From Aestuariivirga sp. (GTDB lineage Bacteria > Pseudomonadota > Alphaproteobacteria > Rhizobiales > Aestuariivirgaceae), in assembly GCA_030680855.1 (NCBI GenBank), contig JAUXUN010000067.1, forward strand, positions 1 through 39,699: 39,699 nt of DNA. Reading direction: 5' to 3'. The translations under genes were made by a program, and so were the position numbers. Under the pieces are notes generated by a model, which worked only from the letters and a program-made list of their open reading frames with translations, did no database searches and had not been told where the DNA came from. Positions 7,826 through 17,476 of this stretch are shown in pieces (positions within the stretch are counted from its first letter, which is position 1; each line of letters starts with the position of its first letter).

Positions 7826-9127
7826 ATGAAACCCGTCTTTACAGGCGTCTTTGGCGCTTTCATGTTTGCCGCTTTGGCCTCAACCGCCATAGCCGAAACC
7901 AAACTCACCATCGCCACCGTGAACAATGGCGACATGATCCGCATGCAGGGTCTGACCGATGATTTCACCAAGGCCAATCCGGATATTTCACTGGAATGGG
8001 TCACCCTCGAAGAAAACGTGCTGCGTGAAAAAGTGACCACCGACATCGCCGCCAAGGGCGGCCAATTCGACGTGCTCACCATCGGCACCTATGAAGTTCC
8101 GATCTGGGGAAAAAAGGGCTGGCTCGTTCCATTGACGGAAGTTGATGATCCGGCCGACATTCTGCCCGCTATCGCCGGCGGCCTCACCGTTGACGGCAAG
8201 CTCATGGCAGCGCCGTTCTATGGCGAAAGCTCAATGGTCATGTACCGCAAGGACCTGATGGAAAAAGCAGGTCTCACAATGCCTGATGCGCCAACCTGGG
8301 AATTCATCGGCCAGGCAGCCCGTGCCATGACTGACAAGTCGGCGGAGACCTATGGCGTGTGCCTTCGCGGCAAGGCCGGCTGGGGCGAAAACATGGCTTT
8401 CCTGACAGCCACGTCAAACTCTTTCGGCGCCCGCTGGTTTGATGAAAACTGGAAGCCCCAGTTTGATCAGCCGGAATGGAAAGCAACCCTGGATTACTAT
8501 CTCAGCCTGATGGCTGATGCTGGCCCTCCAGGCGCATCGTCGAACGGCTTCAATGAAAATCTTGCTCTGTTCAATTCCGGCAAGTGCGGCATGTGGATTG
8601 ACGCCACGGTTGCGGCATCGTTTGTAACCGGCAAGGAATCAACCGTTGCTGACAAGGTGGGCTTCGCGCTCGCCCCCGATAACGGCCTCGGCAAGCGCGG
8701 CAACTGGCTGTGGGCCTGGTCGCTCGCAATCCCGGCCGGCACGCAAAAGAACGATGCTGCCCAGAAATTTGTCTCTTGGGCAACCAGCAAGCAATACACG
8801 GCCCTCGTGGCCGAGAAGGAAGGCTGGGCCAACGTGCCTCCGGGCACCCGCACCTCGCTCTACGAGAACGCCGAATATGCCAAGGTTCCATTTGCCAAAA
8901 TGACCCTGGACTCGATCAACTCCGCTGACCCGACCAAGCCGACTGTGAAGCCGGTGCCCTATGTCGGCGTGCAGTTCGTGGCCATTCCTGAGTTCGCAGG
9001 CATCGCAACGACGGTAGGCCAGATCTTCTCGGCGGCCCTTGCCGGCGAAAAGACCGCGGATGAAGCCCTTGCCGAAGCGCAAACGGCGGCGACGCGCGAA
9101 ATGACAAAGGCCGGTTACATCAAGTAA
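7826..9127 (+). CDS. smoE: Sorbitol/mannitol ABC transporter, periplasmic binding protein
   Basis: A 433-residue family 1 extracellular solute-binding protein. The Sec signal peptide is MKPVFTGVFGAFMFAALASTAIA, cleaved before ETKLTIATVNN. The start at 7826 is fixed by a strong GGGAGGA (7814-7820); an in-frame ATG at 7787 would put 13 extra residues before the signal peptide. The mature protein binds the polyol in the periplasm and hands it to SmoF/SmoG. Substrate is inferred from the operon: the permeases, ATPase and especially the SmoS-like dehydrogenase match the Rhodobacter/rhizobial sorbitol-mannitol system. A strong stem-loop follows the gene, as is usual where the binding protein must be made in excess over the permeases. 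Confidence 0.87.
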   Translation: MKPVFTGVFGAFMFAALASTAIAETKLTIATVNNGDMIRMQGLTDDFTKANPDISLEWVTLEENVLREKVTTDIAAKGGQFDVLTIGTYEVPIWGKKGWLVPLTEVDDPADILPAIAGGLTVDGKLMAAPFYGESSMVMYRKDLMEKAGLTMPDAPTWEFIGQAARAMTDKSAETYGVCLRGKAGWGENMAFLTATSNSFGARWFDENWKPQFDQPEWKATLDYYLSLMADAGPPGASSNGFNENLALFNSGKCGMWIDATVAASFVTGKESTVADKVGFALAPDNGLGKRGNWLWAWSLAIPAGTQKNDAAQKFVSWATSKQYTALVAEKEGWANVPPGTRTSLYENAEYAKVPFAKMTLDSINSADPTKPTVKPVPYVGVQFVAIPEFAGIATTVGQIFSAALAGEKTADEALAEAQTAATREMTKAGYIK

Positions 9128-9149
9128 CATCCCTCCCATGGAAACTTGG

Positions 9150-9172
9150 CTGCCCGGCTTGCCGCCGGGCAG
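9150..9172 (+). other. Intercistronic stem-loop between smoE and smoF
   Basis: CTGCCCGGC (9150-9158) and GCCGGGCAG (9164-9172) pair perfectly around a TTGCC loop. No T-run follows, so it is more likely a 3'-end stabiliser of smoE mRNA or a partial terminator than a full terminator. It would favour binding protein over permease output. Confidence 0.6.
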
Positions 9173-9210
9173 TCCCTTCTGATCCATAAATTCAGGTCGC
9201 GGGTGAAGAC

Positions 9211-10119
9211 ATGGCCACGCAGCAAACACGCACACTCGGAAAGCTGGCGGTTTCGCCATCGGTTTTTGCGCTGCTCATGTGGATGATCGTGCCGCTGTCC
9301 ATGACCATCTACTTCTCCTTCCTGCGCTACAACCTGCTTGACCCCAATCCCATCTGCTCGCTTATGACGCCGGGCGCTTTATTGGACGCCGAGAACCGCT
9401 GCCTCGCCGGCTTCAGCAACTACTCCTATTTCCTGACCGACCCCGCCTTCTTCAAGGCCATGGGAAATTCGCTGAAACTTGTGGGCTGGGTGCTGGCCAT
9501 CAGCGTGGCGGGCGGAACGCTTCTGGCACTTCTCCTCGACCAGGCCTTCTATGGCCGCGGCTTCGTGCGCATCATGATGATAGCGCCCTTCCTCGTCATG
9601 CCCACCGTCAGCGCGCTGGTCTGGAAAAACATGATGATGAATCCGGTCTCCGGCTTCCTCGCTTACCTGTTCAAGCTTGTGGGCCTGCAGCCCATTGACT
9701 GGTTCGCCCATTTCCCCATGACCGCCGTTGTCATCATGGTCTCCTGGCAATGGGTGCCCTTTGCCACCCTGATTTTGCTCACTTCGCTGCAGTCGCTCGA
9801 TGAAGAGCAGAAGGAAGCCGCCGAAATGGACGGCACGCCGCCGCTTTCCTATTTCTGGTACATCGTGCTGCCCCATCTCATCCGCCCGATGACCGTGGTC
9901 ATCCTCATCCAAACGATTTTCCTGCTCAATGTCTTTGCCGAAATCTATGTGACCGGAACTGGCGGCCGCGCCGGCAATTTGCCCTTCCTTGTCTACCAGT
10001 ACGGCCTTATCGCCAACGACATCGGCGGCGCTTCCGCCGGTGGCATCATCGCCGTCATCCTCGCCAACATCGTTGCCATCTTCCTGATGCGGATGATTGG
10101 CAAGAACCTGGACGCCTGA
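9211..10119 (+). CDS. smoF: Sorbitol/mannitol ABC transporter permease (MalF type)
   Basis: A 302-residue inner-membrane subunit with about six membrane segments, the first at residues 14-34 (VSPSVFALLMWMIVPLSMTI). The EAA loop that docks on the ATPase is near residue 197 (EEQKEAAEMDGTPPLSYFWYIVLPHL in part). It pairs with SmoG to form the translocation channel. The gene starts 38 bases after the smoE stem-loop and is followed after two bases by smoG. The symbol rests on operon order and on the recognised SmoS. Confidence 0.85.
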   Translation: MATQQTRTLGKLAVSPSVFALLMWMIVPLSMTIYFSFLRYNLLDPNPICSLMTPGALLDAENRCLAGFSNYSYFLTDPAFFKAMGNSLKLVGWVLAISVAGGTLLALLLDQAFYGRGFVRIMMIAPFLVMPTVSALVWKNMMMNPVSGFLAYLFKLVGLQPIDWFAHFPMTAVVIMVSWQWVPFATLILLTSLQSLDEEQKEAAEMDGTPPLSYFWYIVLPHLIRPMTVVILIQTIFLLNVFAEIYVTGTGGRAGNLPFLVYQYGLIANDIGGASAGGIIAVILANIVAIFLMRMIGKNLDA

Positions 10120-10121
10120 CC

Positions 10122-10952
10122 ATGGCCCGCAATGTTTCCTTCCGCCGCAAACTGGTCGTCACCGCCCTCGCATGGGCCATCGGCCTTCTCATTTTCTTCC
10201 CGATCCTTTGGACAATCATCACCAGCTTTAAATCGGAAGGTGACGCCATTGCGCTGCCCCCTAAATTTCTGTTCTTTGACTGGACCCTGGAAAATTACGG
10301 CGTGGTGCAGGAGCGCTCGGATTATCTCAGGTTTGCCATGAACTCGGTCATGCTGGCGCTGGGTTCCACCTTCTTTGCCCTTGTGATTGCCATTCCCTCC
10401 GCCTGGGCCATGGCCTTCGCGCCAGGAAAGCGCACCAAGGACCTTCTCATGTGGATGCTCTCCACCAAGATGATGCCGCCGGTCGGCGCCCTTATTCCGG
10501 TCTACCTGATCTTCCGCGATTTTGGCCTGCTTGATACGCGCGGCGGCATTATCGCCGTGCTGATGCTGCTCAACCTGCCGATTATCATCTGGATGCTCTA
10601 CACTTACTTCAAGGAAATCCCCGGAGAGATTCTCGAAGCCTCGCGCATGGATGGCGCTTCGCTGGGGAAGGAGTTGCTCTATGTGCTTACTCCCATGGCA
10701 ATCCCCGGCATTGCTTCAACCCTGCTGCTCAACATCATTCTCGCCTGGAACGAAGCCTTCTGGACCTTGGCCCTGACGACAAAGGACGCGGCCCCCCTGA
10801 CGCAGTTCATCGCGTCTTATTCAAGCCCGGAAGGCTTGTTCTGGGCAAAACTTTCGGCGGCTTCCACCATGGCCATTGCCCCCATCCTGGTGCTTGGCTG
10901 GTTTGCGCAGAAACAACTTGTTCGCGGTCTTACATTCGGAGCGGTGAAATAG
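10122..10952 (+). CDS. smoG: Sorbitol/mannitol ABC transporter permease (MalG type)
   Basis: A 276-residue permease, partner of SmoF. About six membrane helices are visible, the first at residues 11-30 ([20 protein letters not shown]). The large MalG-type periplasmic loop follows, and the EAA motif is near residue 167 ([20 protein letters not shown]). Only two bases separate it from smoF and one base from smoK, so the three are translated as a unit. Length and layout are normal for the family. Confidence 0.86.
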   Translation: MARNVSFRRKLVVTALAWAIGLLIFFPILWTIITSFKSEGDAIALPPKFLFFDWTLENYGVVQERSDYLRFAMNSVMLALGSTFFALVIAIPSAWAMAFAPGKRTKDLLMWMLSTKMMPPVGALIPVYLIFRDFGLLDTRGGIIAVLMLLNLPIIIWMLYTYFKEIPGEILEASRMDGASLGKELLYVLTPMAIPGIASTLLLNIILAWNEAFWTLALTTKDAAPLTQFIASYSSPEGLFWAKLSAASTMAIAPILVLGWFAQKQLVRGLTFGAVK

Positions 10953-10953
10953 C

Positions 10954-11958
10954 ATGGGCACGATTTCTCTCAAGAACGCACGCAAGGCCTTTGGCGACGT
11001 GGTCATCATTCCGGGTGCCAGCCTCGACATTAAGAATGGTGAGTTCGTGGTTTTCGTCGGCCCCTCGGGCTGCGGCAAATCCACTCTGCTCCGCATGATC
11101 GCAGGGCTTGAGGATCTCACCTCCGGCGCCATCCTCATTGACGGCAAGGACATGACCGAGGAAGCCCCATCCAAGCGCGGCCTCTCCATGGTGTTCCAGT
11201 CCTATGCCCTCTATCCGCACATGAGCGTGCGCGGCAACATTTCCTTCGGCCTGAAAATGGCCGGCATGCCCAAGAATGAAATCGAGGCCAAGGTAGCCAA
11301 GGCCGCCGCAACCCTCAATCTCACCGAATATCTTGACCGCAAGCCGCGCCAGCTTTCCGGCGGCCAGCGCCAGCGCGTTGCCATCGGCCGCGCCATCGTG
11401 CGCAATCCCGAGGGCTTCCTGTTTGACGAGCCGCTGTCAAACCTTGACGCAGCACTTCGCGTCAACATGCGCCTTGAGATCATGCAGATGCACAAGGACC
11501 TGGGCGCCACCATGGTTTACGTGACCCATGACCAGGTGGAAGCCATGACCATGGCCGATCGCATTGTCGTTTTGAACCGGGGGAATATCGAACAGGTGGG
11601 CTCTCCACTTGAACTCTATAACAGGCCAGACTCTCTCTTTGTTGCCGGATTTATCGGCTCTCCAAAAATGAACCTGATATCCGGAAAACCAGCCGAAAAA
11701 TATGACGCCCAGACAATCGGGATCCGTCCCGAGCATCTCGGAATTTCCCTCAAGGACGGCACCTGGCCCGCAAAGATTTCGCTTGCGGAACATCTGGGGG
11801 CCGATACTTACCTTCACGTAGATGCGGGGCCCTGCGGCATGATGACGGTGCGGGCCGCTGGCGAATATGATGCCGCTCCCGACGCGAAAATCTTCCTGAC
11901 GCCTGAGCCTGACCGCATTCATCGCTTTGACGGGGATGGGAAGGCCATTCGTAAATGA
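10954..11958 (+). CDS. smoK: Sorbitol/mannitol ABC transporter ATPase (UgpC/MalK type)
   Basis: A 334-residue ATP-binding subunit of a carbohydrate ABC importer. The Walker A motif GPSGCGKST (around residue 36), signature [14 protein letters not shown] (around 133), Walker [12 protein letters not shown] and the H-loop VTHD are intact. After about residue 235 a MalK-like TOBE/OB regulatory domain follows. The C-terminal domain is rather short compared with 350-370 residue relatives. Its last four bases overlap the smoS start. Confidence 0.87.
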   Translation: MGTISLKNARKAFGDVVIIPGASLDIKNGEFVVFVGPSGCGKSTLLRMIAGLEDLTSGAILIDGKDMTEEAPSKRGLSMVFQSYALYPHMSVRGNISFGLKMAGMPKNEIEAKVAKAAATLNLTEYLDRKPRQLSGGQRQRVAIGRAIVRNPEGFLFDEPLSNLDAALRVNMRLEIMQMHKDLGATMVYVTHDQVEAMTMADRIVVLNRGNIEQVGSPLELYNRPDSLFVAGFIGSPKMNLISGKPAEKYDAQTIGIRPEHLGISLKDGTWPAKISLAEHLGADTYLHVDAGPCGMMTVRAAGEYDAAPDAKIFLTPEPDRIHRFDGDGKAIRK

Positions 11959-12725
11959 GATTGAAGGGCAAATCCGCAATCATCACCGGCGGGGCGCGCG
12001 GCATTGGCGCAGCCTTCGCCGGGGCCTATGCGCGCGAAGGGGCAACCGTTGCCATCGCCGATATCGACATGGTGCGGGCCGGGCAGACCGCAAAGACCAT
12101 TGGCCCCTCGGCCTTTGCCATTCGCCTCGACGTGACGGATCAGGCTTCAATCGACAGCGCCATCGCCGAAGTTGAAAGTCGCTGCGGCGGCATTGATATT
12201 CTCATCAACAACGCCGCACTGTTTGATATGGCGCCCATCGTGGAGATCACCCGTGCCAGCTATGACCGCTTGTTCAGCATCAATGTTGGCGGCGCATTGT
12301 TCACCCTTCGGGCCGTTGCCCGTTCCATGATCAAGAACAAGCGCAAGGGCAAGATCATCAACATGGCAAGCCAGGCTGGAAGGCGGGGCGAGGCTCTGGT
12401 CGCTGTCTATTGCGCCAGCAAGGCGGCTATCATCAGTCTCACCCAATCGGCGGGCCTTGATCTCATCAAGCACGGCATCAATGTCAATGCCATTGCCCCC
12501 GGCGTTGTTGAAGGCGAGCATTGGGAAGGCGTCGATGCGCTCTTCGCCAAATATGAGAATCTCGCCATCGGCGAAAAGAAAAAACAGGTGGCTGCCAGCG
12601 TTCCTTACGGGCGCATGGGCACTGCGGAAGATCTCGTCGGCATGGCGGTTTTTCTGGCCTCGGATGAAAGCAATTATATCGTCGCCCAGACTTACAATGT
12701 CGACGGCGGCCAATGGATGAGTTGA
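11955..12725 (+). CDS. smoS: Sorbitol dehydrogenase (L-iditol 2-dehydrogenase), SDR family
   Basis: A 256-residue short-chain dehydrogenase that oxidises sorbitol to fructose with NAD+ in the cytoplasm. It closely matches, from memory, the Rhodobacter sphaeroides SmoS protein over the whole length, including the [16 protein letters not shown] stretch, [13 protein letters not shown] and the end [13 protein letters not shown]. Cofactor motif TGGARGIG is at residues 11-18, and the catalytic residues are Ser139, Tyr152 and Lys156 (YCASK). The start overlaps smoK by four bases (ATGA). This is the best evidence that the operon handles sorbitol and probably related polyols. Confidence 0.92.
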   Translation: MRLKGKSAIITGGARGIGAAFAGAYAREGATVAIADIDMVRAGQTAKTIGPSAFAIRLDVTDQASIDSAIAEVESRCGGIDILINNAALFDMAPIVEITRASYDRLFSINVGGALFTLRAVARSMIKNKRKGKIINMASQAGRRGEALVAVYCASKAAIISLTQSAGLDLIKHGINVNAIAPGVVEGEHWEGVDALFAKYENLAIGEKKKQVAASVPYGRMGTAEDLVGMAVFLASDESNYIVAQTYNVDGGQWMS

Positions 12726-12737
12726 GGGAAAGAGAAA

Positions 12738-13514
12738 ATGTATCTGGAAAAATTGAAACTTGATGGACAGGTCGCCGTGGTAACGGGGGCCGGGCAGGGC
12801 ATTGGCGCTGCCTGCGCCAGGGCTTTGGGCGAGGCCGGGGCAAAAGTCATTGTCGCCGACTTCATGCCGGACCGCATTGAGGCAACTGTGGCAGCGCTCC
12901 GCAAGCTCAAGATCGATGCCCATGGCGCGAAACTCGATGTAACTAAGTCCAAGGAAGTTGACGCCGTCTGCGCCGGCATCCTCAAGGCCCATGGCCATGT
13001 CGATATTCTGGTGAACAATGCCGGCGTGGCCAAAAGCGACGTGCGTGCCGAGGACACAACCGACGCCCATTGGCGCCACCATATGGATGTGAATGTCGAT
13101 GGCCTGTTCTGGTGCTGCCGCGCCTTTGGCGGCGCCATGCTCAAGCAGGGCAAGGGCTCGATCGTGAATATCGGCTCCATGTCGGGCTTCATCGTCAACA
13201 AGCCCCAGCCGCAATCCTTCTACAATGCCTCGAAGGCCGCCGTGCATCATCTCACCCGCTCACTTGCGGCCGAATGGGCCACCCGCGGCGTGCGCGTCAA
13301 TGCCGTGGCACCTACCTACATTGAAACGCCGCTCACCGCCTTCGGCATCAAGGAATCCCCTGACATGTACAAGACGTGGCTGGAAATGACACCCATGGGC
13401 CGCGTCGGCCAGCCCGATGAAATTGCCTCCGTCGTGCATTTTCTCGCCTCCGACGCCGCCAGCCTGATGACCGGATCGATTGTCCTGGCCGACGGCGGCT
13501 ACTGCTGCTGGTGA
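12738..13514 (+). CDS. SDR-family polyol/ketose dehydrogenase
   Basis: A 258-residue classical short-chain dehydrogenase. Cofactor motif TGAGQGIG is at residues 16-23, NNAG at 93-96, and the catalytic set Ser147, Tyr162 and Lys166 is complete; Asp41 after the second strand (VIVAD) favours NAD(H). It resembles SDRs active on polyols or ketoses (galactitol, threitol, xylitol/arabinitol type). It starts 12 bases after smoS. In Rhodobacter and rhizobia this slot of the operon usually holds mtlK, a long-chain mannitol dehydrogenase, so here a second SDR seems to take that place; whether it acts on mannitol is not known. Confidence 0.82.
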   Translation: MYLEKLKLDGQVAVVTGAGQGIGAACARALGEAGAKVIVADFMPDRIEATVAALRKLKIDAHGAKLDVTKSKEVDAVCAGILKAHGHVDILVNNAGVAKSDVRAEDTTDAHWRHHMDVNVDGLFWCCRAFGGAMLKQGKGSIVNIGSMSGFIVNKPQPQSFYNASKAAVHHLTRSLAAEWATRGVRVNAVAPTYIETPLTAFGIKESPDMYKTWLEMTPMGRVGQPDEIASVVHFLASDAASLMTGSIVLADGGYCCW

Positions 13515-13528
13515 GGGCACTTCTCATC

Positions 13529-13550
13529 GCGCTGCTCACTTGAGCAGCGC
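13529..13550. terminator. Palindrome between convergent sugar operons, possible bidirectional terminator
   Basis: GCGCTGCTCA (13529-13538) and TGAGCAGCGC (13541-13550) are perfectly complementary around a two-base centre. It lies 14 bases after the SDR stop and includes the stop of the convergent Gfo/Idh/MocA gene, so it can fold at the 3' end of both transcripts. There is no T-run on either strand, so termination strength is uncertain. Confidence 0.5.
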
Positions 13551-14666
13551 CCGTGCTTCATCCGGCCCCAGTGCCTTTGGCCGCGTACAGGTAGTCTTCA
13601 CCGCAATGAATTTTCCCGTTGCACCTGAAGAGAGAATAGACGTCATCACCTCAACCCCGTGCAGGGTCCGGTCCAGCGAACATCGCGTATCGCGTTTGCC
13701 TTTGATGGCGGCGGCCATGTCGGCCAGTCCGGCAGCGCGGTAGTTGGCCACCAGGCCATCGTTGTCCTGGTTGGGAATGCCGAAGGGATGGTCCCAAGCC
13801 GGCAAGGCCTCGGCCTCTCCGTTGCGCTTGGTGGAAAGCACTTCGCCGCCAAAGAAATTTGGGTCTGGCACGTAAAGCGAGCCCTCCGTGCCAAACAGTT
13901 CCATGTGGCTGTGCCGATGGGCCCATACGTCCCAGCTGGCAATCAGGCTGACAGTAGCGCCGTTGGCAAACTCCAGAAGCGCCTGAATGTTCGTTGGCGT
14001 CTTCACCGGGATTTTCAGCCCGGCGCGTGGCTGGCTGGTAATCGTGCGGAACTTCTGCGCTATCGAAGTTAGAGCCACCACCCGCCTCACTGGGCCAATG
14101 AGGTTGATCAGATTGGCGATGTAGTAGGGTCCGAGATCAAGAATGGGCCCGCCGCCCGGCTTGAAGAAAAAGTCCGGATTGGGATGCCAGTGCTCCATGC
14201 CGTGACTCATGACGATGGCCGTGCCCGAGGTGATCTTGCCGATCAGGCCGTCATCGATGGCCTTGCGGGCCCGTTGATGGGCGCCGCCCAGAAAGGTGTC
14301 AGGCGCGCATCCAACGCGAACCTCCTTCGCATCGGCCGCCTTTTTCAATGTCGTGCCGTCTTTCATGGAAAGCACCAGCGGCTTTTCCGAATAAACATGC
14401 TTGCCGGCCTTCACCGACGCCAGCGAAACACCGAAATGCGCGTTGGGCACGGTGAGATTCAGGACAAGGTCAATATTCTTGTTCGCCAGCAGTTCGGCGG
14501 GCTTCATGGCCTTCACGCCATATTCCTCCGCCCGTGTTTTGGCCATTTCATGATTGAGATCGGCGCAAGCCGTAATCTCAACGCCCTTGAAGAGAGGAGC
14601 AAATTTGAAATAGGTGGTTGAAATGTTGCCGCAGCCCATAACACCAATCCGAAGCTTGTCTGTCAT
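13536..14666 (-). CDS. Gfo/Idh/MocA-family NAD(P)-dependent dehydrogenase
   Basis: A 376-residue oxidoreductase of the Gfo/Idh/MocA family, enzymes that oxidise sugars, inositols or their derivatives at one hydroxyl. The N-terminal Rossmann motif is GVMGCGNIS (residues 8-16) and the EKP motif with the catalytic Lys is at 94-96 (YSEKPL). The C-terminal sheet domain begins around residue 125. The start at 14666 is preferred because GAGGA lies seven bases upstream and the Rossmann strand follows at once; an upstream ATG at 14711 would overlap the preceding isomerase gene. The isomerase/epimerase gene lies seven bases upstream in the same operon, a common pairing in sugar catabolism. Substrate unknown. 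Confidence 0.82.
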   Translation of the reverse strand: MTDKLRIGVMGCGNISTTYFKFAPLFKGVEITACADLNHEMAKTRAEEYGVKAMKPAELLANKNIDLVLNLTVPNAHFGVSLASVKAGKHVYSEKPLVLSMKDGTTLKKAADAKEVRVGCAPDTFLGGAHQRARKAIDDGLIGKITSGTAIVMSHGMEHWHPNPDFFFKPGGGPILDLGPYYIANLINLIGPVRRVVALTSIAQKFRTITSQPRAGLKIPVKTPTNIQALLEFANGATVSLIASWDVWAHRHSHMELFGTEGSLYVPDPNFFGGEVLSTKRNGEAEALPAWDHPFGIPNQDNDGLVANYRAAGLADMAAAIKGKRDTRCSLDRTLHGVEVMTSILSSGATGKFIAVKTTCTRPKALGPDEARALLK

Positions 14667-14673
14667 TTTATCC

Positions 14674-15423
14674 TCAATATTTCCTTGCTGCGGCAATGGA
14701 GCGGCGGGCAAATCTTTCCGCGTCGCTTGGTTTGTCGTGTTCCATGATATAATGCGTGCAGCGCGTTTGCCGCAGCGCCTCCATCATCGTTTTCCACTTC
14801 ACCGTGCCATGGCCCACATCAGCCCAGCCGTCTTCGTCAAGGCACTTGCCCGCAGGTGCAATGTCCTTGACATGGGCAAGGGTAATGGCACCCGCATAGG
14901 CCTTGATCCATTTCAGCGGATTGGATTTGGCGCTTATGACCCAGGCCACGTCAATCTCCCAATCCAGGGTGGGTGCCGCCGAAAACATGAGTTCGTGGGG
15001 CGTGCTGCCGTCCTTGAGCGGGAAAAATTCAAAATCATGATTGTGCCAGGCAAAACCAAAACCTTCCGCCCGGTAATATTGCGAAAGGGCTTCCAGCCTC
15101 TTGCCGAAATCTTTCCAGCCCTTGGCCGACTTTGGCCTCTTGTCAGCGGCTAGATAAGGGCAAACCAGCTTGTTCATGCCCAACGTCGAGGCGATTTTCA
15201 GAACCTTCTTCTTCTCTTTTTCCAGCATGTCGATGGAAAAATGTCCGGATGGCATGGTGAGGCCAAGACGGTTCATATCCACCCGAAGCTTTTCCGGCTC
15301 GCCATAAACGCCGCCAAAGCCTTCAACCCCGGAGTAACCAAGGTCAGACAGTTTTTTCAGGATGGTTTCCAGCGGCGGATGGTTGCGCGCCGAGTAGAGT
15401 TGATAGGAATAGCGGGCCGGCAT
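14674..15423 (-). CDS. Xylose isomerase-like TIM-barrel sugar (phosphate) isomerase/epimerase
   Basis: A 249-residue protein of the AP-endonuclease-2/xylose-isomerase-like barrel family. Marks are the opening YQLYSARNHPP, GYSGVEGFGG at the second strand, the metal-site segment WHNHDFEF near residue 127, DWEIDVAWV near 152 and LAHVKDI near 180. Relatives include hydroxypyruvate isomerase, tagatose/psicose epimerases, IolE/IolI and apiose or erythrulose isomerases. It is the first gene of the two-gene - strand operon, divergent from the DhaKL kinase gene 247 bases away, so the three enzymes could serve one ketose pathway (inference). Confidence 0.8.
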   Translation of the reverse strand: MPARYSYQLYSARNHPPLETILKKLSDLGYSGVEGFGGVYGEPEKLRVDMNRLGLTMPSGHFSIDMLEKEKKKVLKIASTLGMNKLVCPYLAADKRPKSAKGWKDFGKRLEALSQYYRAEGFGFAWHNHDFEFFPLKDGSTPHELMFSAAPTLDWEIDVAWVISAKSNPLKWIKAYAGAITLAHVKDIAPAGKCLDEDGWADVGHGTVKWKTMMEALRQTRCTHYIMEHDKPSDAERFARRSIAAARKY

Positions 15424-15670
15424 GGGAAATCCCTGTTTGGCGATGACTCTTGAATTGGGGATTTAGAACCGTATCGGTCCTCCGGCAATCGACATTATGA
15501 AATGAGGCGGCACGTGGCTGCCTTTCTGTGGCGTGGGGTTGTTTGCAGCGCCTCCAAACCGGGGAAGCCGCGGCAGGCGCCGGCTTGACTTGGATTCAGC
15601 CCGGCATTTCTTGACCGGCCTAAATTAACGTGGCAATTCGCTTGTGTCTTGAGCGCTGGAGGGGCTGTCC

Positions 15671-17305
15671 ATGAGTTTGTTTGTCAACGTCAAAGAGCAG
15701 ATTGTCACCGAGTCCATTGATGGCTTGCGCCGCGCCTCGGGAGACCCCTCGATTGCCACGCTTGATGGCTATCCGCACATCAAGGTTGTCTGCCGCACCG
15801 ATCTCCCGTCATCCAGGGTTGCGATCATTTCCGGAGGCGGATCGGGCCACGAGCCGTCCCACGCCGGATTTGTCGGCAAGGGCATGCTCACTGCCGCCGT
15901 CTGCGGCGAGATCTTTGCCTCGCCGAGTTTTGATGCGGTTCTCGCAGCCATCCTCACCGTGACTGGTAAGGCCGGCTGCCTTCTCATCGTTCCAAATTAT
16001 ACTGGCGACCGGCTCAATTTCGGCCTTGCCGCCGAACGGGCCCGCGCCCTTGGAAAAAAAGTCGAGATGGTGATTGTCAGCGACGACATTGCCATTCCCG
16101 ATATCGCTCAGCCGCGCGGTGTGGCTGGTGTGCTCTTCGTCCATAAGATTGCGGGCTACCTCGCGGAGAAGGGGGCAAACCTTGCCACCGTCGCCGCCGC
16201 CGCCAGAAGCGTTGCCGGGAAATCAGTGACGCTCGGCATTTCCCTGAGTTCCTGCACCCTGCCGGGTGCCGGCCGCGAAGACCGCGTGCCGCCGGGCCAG
16301 GCAGAACTGGGCCTTGGCATCCATGGCGAGCCGGGCGTTGAACTGATTGATTTCAGCGGCGCCAAGGCGGCCGCCGACATTCTCTGCAAGCGCCTGTTTG
16401 AGCGCGTTGGCAAGGCCTCGGGCTATGCCCTGCTGCTCAACAACCTGGGGTCCACGATGCTGCTTGAGATGGGCGTGCTGGCCAATGAATTTCTCTCCGC
16501 CGCAAACGGCAAGAAGATCAAATTGATCATCGGCCCGTCCTTGCTGGTAACTTCCCTGGACATGCACGGATTTTCCGCTTCGCTTCTGCCGCTCACCCGC
16601 GATTTCGTTACGGCACTTACGGCGCCCGTTGCGCCCACGGCCTGGCCTTCGGCGCGGACGCCCACCAAGTTGAAACGTCTCAAGCTTCCCAAGGAATTGA
16701 AAAGTGCGGCCAACAAGCCAAGCCGCAATGACGCCGTGACAGTATTCATTTCGAAATCCTGCGATCTGCTGACGGCGCTTGAGGCGGAACTCAATACCCT
16801 TGATGCCAAGGTGGGCGATGGCGATACGGGATCGACAATTGCAACGGGCGCGCGCAGCCTCAAATCCCACCTCGCCAAATTGCCCTTGGCCGATAACGCA
16901 AGCCTTCTGGCATCGATCAGCGATCTCCTCGGAAAATCCATGGGCGGCTCGAGCGGTGTTTTGCTGGCCATCATGTTTGCCGCCGCAGGCCAGGCCTTGA
17001 AAGCCGGAGGTTCATTGCCCGCCGCCTTGCAGGCAGGCCTCACGCGCATGAAGGAAATCGGCGGCGCCAAAACCGGCGACCGCACCATGATCGATGCGCT
17101 GGAACCGGCCCTTGCCGCACTTGCCGGCGGAAAGTCCCTGGCCAGCGCCGCAGCCGTAGCCCGCCAGGGTGCCGATGCAACGGCTTACATGACGCGCGCC
17201 GGAGCCGGCCGCTCAACCTACGTGTCATCGGCCAACCTCAAGGGCGTTCCCGATCCGGGCGCCGTAGCCGTGGCGCGCCTGCTGGAAGGGATGGCGGGAC
17301 TATAA
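15671..17305 (+). CDS. ATP-dependent dihydroxyacetone/ketotetrose kinase, DhaK-DhaL fusion
   Basis: A 544-residue single-chain kinase. The DhaK half (about 1-330) binds the substrate: GGGSGHEPSHAGF contains His60, NYTGDRLNF Asp113, and GIHGEPG His218, the residue that bonds covalently to the ketone in characterised DhaK. The DhaL half (about 345-544) binds ATP through Mg-binding aspartates in KVGDGDTGST. This is the one-protein ATP-using form, not the PTS-linked DhaKLM. Besides dihydroxyacetone, relatives phosphorylate erythrulose or apulose, and the nearby SDRs, isomerase and Gfo/Idh/MocA enzyme make such substrates possible. A good GGAGGGG lies nine bases before the ATG. No DhaR or DhaM is present. 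Confidence 0.88.
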   Translation: MSLFVNVKEQIVTESIDGLRRASGDPSIATLDGYPHIKVVCRTDLPSSRVAIISGGGSGHEPSHAGFVGKGMLTAAVCGEIFASPSFDAVLAAILTVTGKAGCLLIVPNYTGDRLNFGLAAERARALGKKVEMVIVSDDIAIPDIAQPRGVAGVLFVHKIAGYLAEKGANLATVAAAARSVAGKSVTLGISLSSCTLPGAGREDRVPPGQAELGLGIHGEPGVELIDFSGAKAAADILCKRLFERVGKASGYALLLNNLGSTMLLEMGVLANEFLSAANGKKIKLIIGPSLLVTSLDMHGFSASLLPLTRDFVTALTAPVAPTAWPSARTPTKLKRLKLPKELKSAANKPSRNDAVTVFISKSCDLLTALEAELNTLDAKVGDGDTGSTIATGARSLKSHLAKLPLADNASLLASISDLLGKSMGGSSGVLLAIMFAAAGQALKAGGSLPAALQAGLTRMKEIGGAKTGDRTMIDALEPALAALAGGKSLASAAAVARQGADATAYMTRAGAGRSTYVSSANLKGVPDPGAVAVARLLEGMAGL

Positions 17306-17476
17306 ACCTGTAATAGGTATTTAAACTCATTTAGAGCGCCCTACAGCGGGTTTCTCACCCAGGGAGCTAGGGTGGTGGCCCAAAGGGGCAGATTCCTGCC
17401 TACGGGCCTCGCAGATGTCTTAGGATCAATTTCAACTTAAAGTATTAAATTCCTAACCATGCTGCGCGCAACATGC

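Noticed and set aside
17306-17476. Terminator after the DhaKL gene
   Set aside because: Only a 4-bp ACCT/AGGT pairing is visible right after the stop; no convincing stem or T-run.
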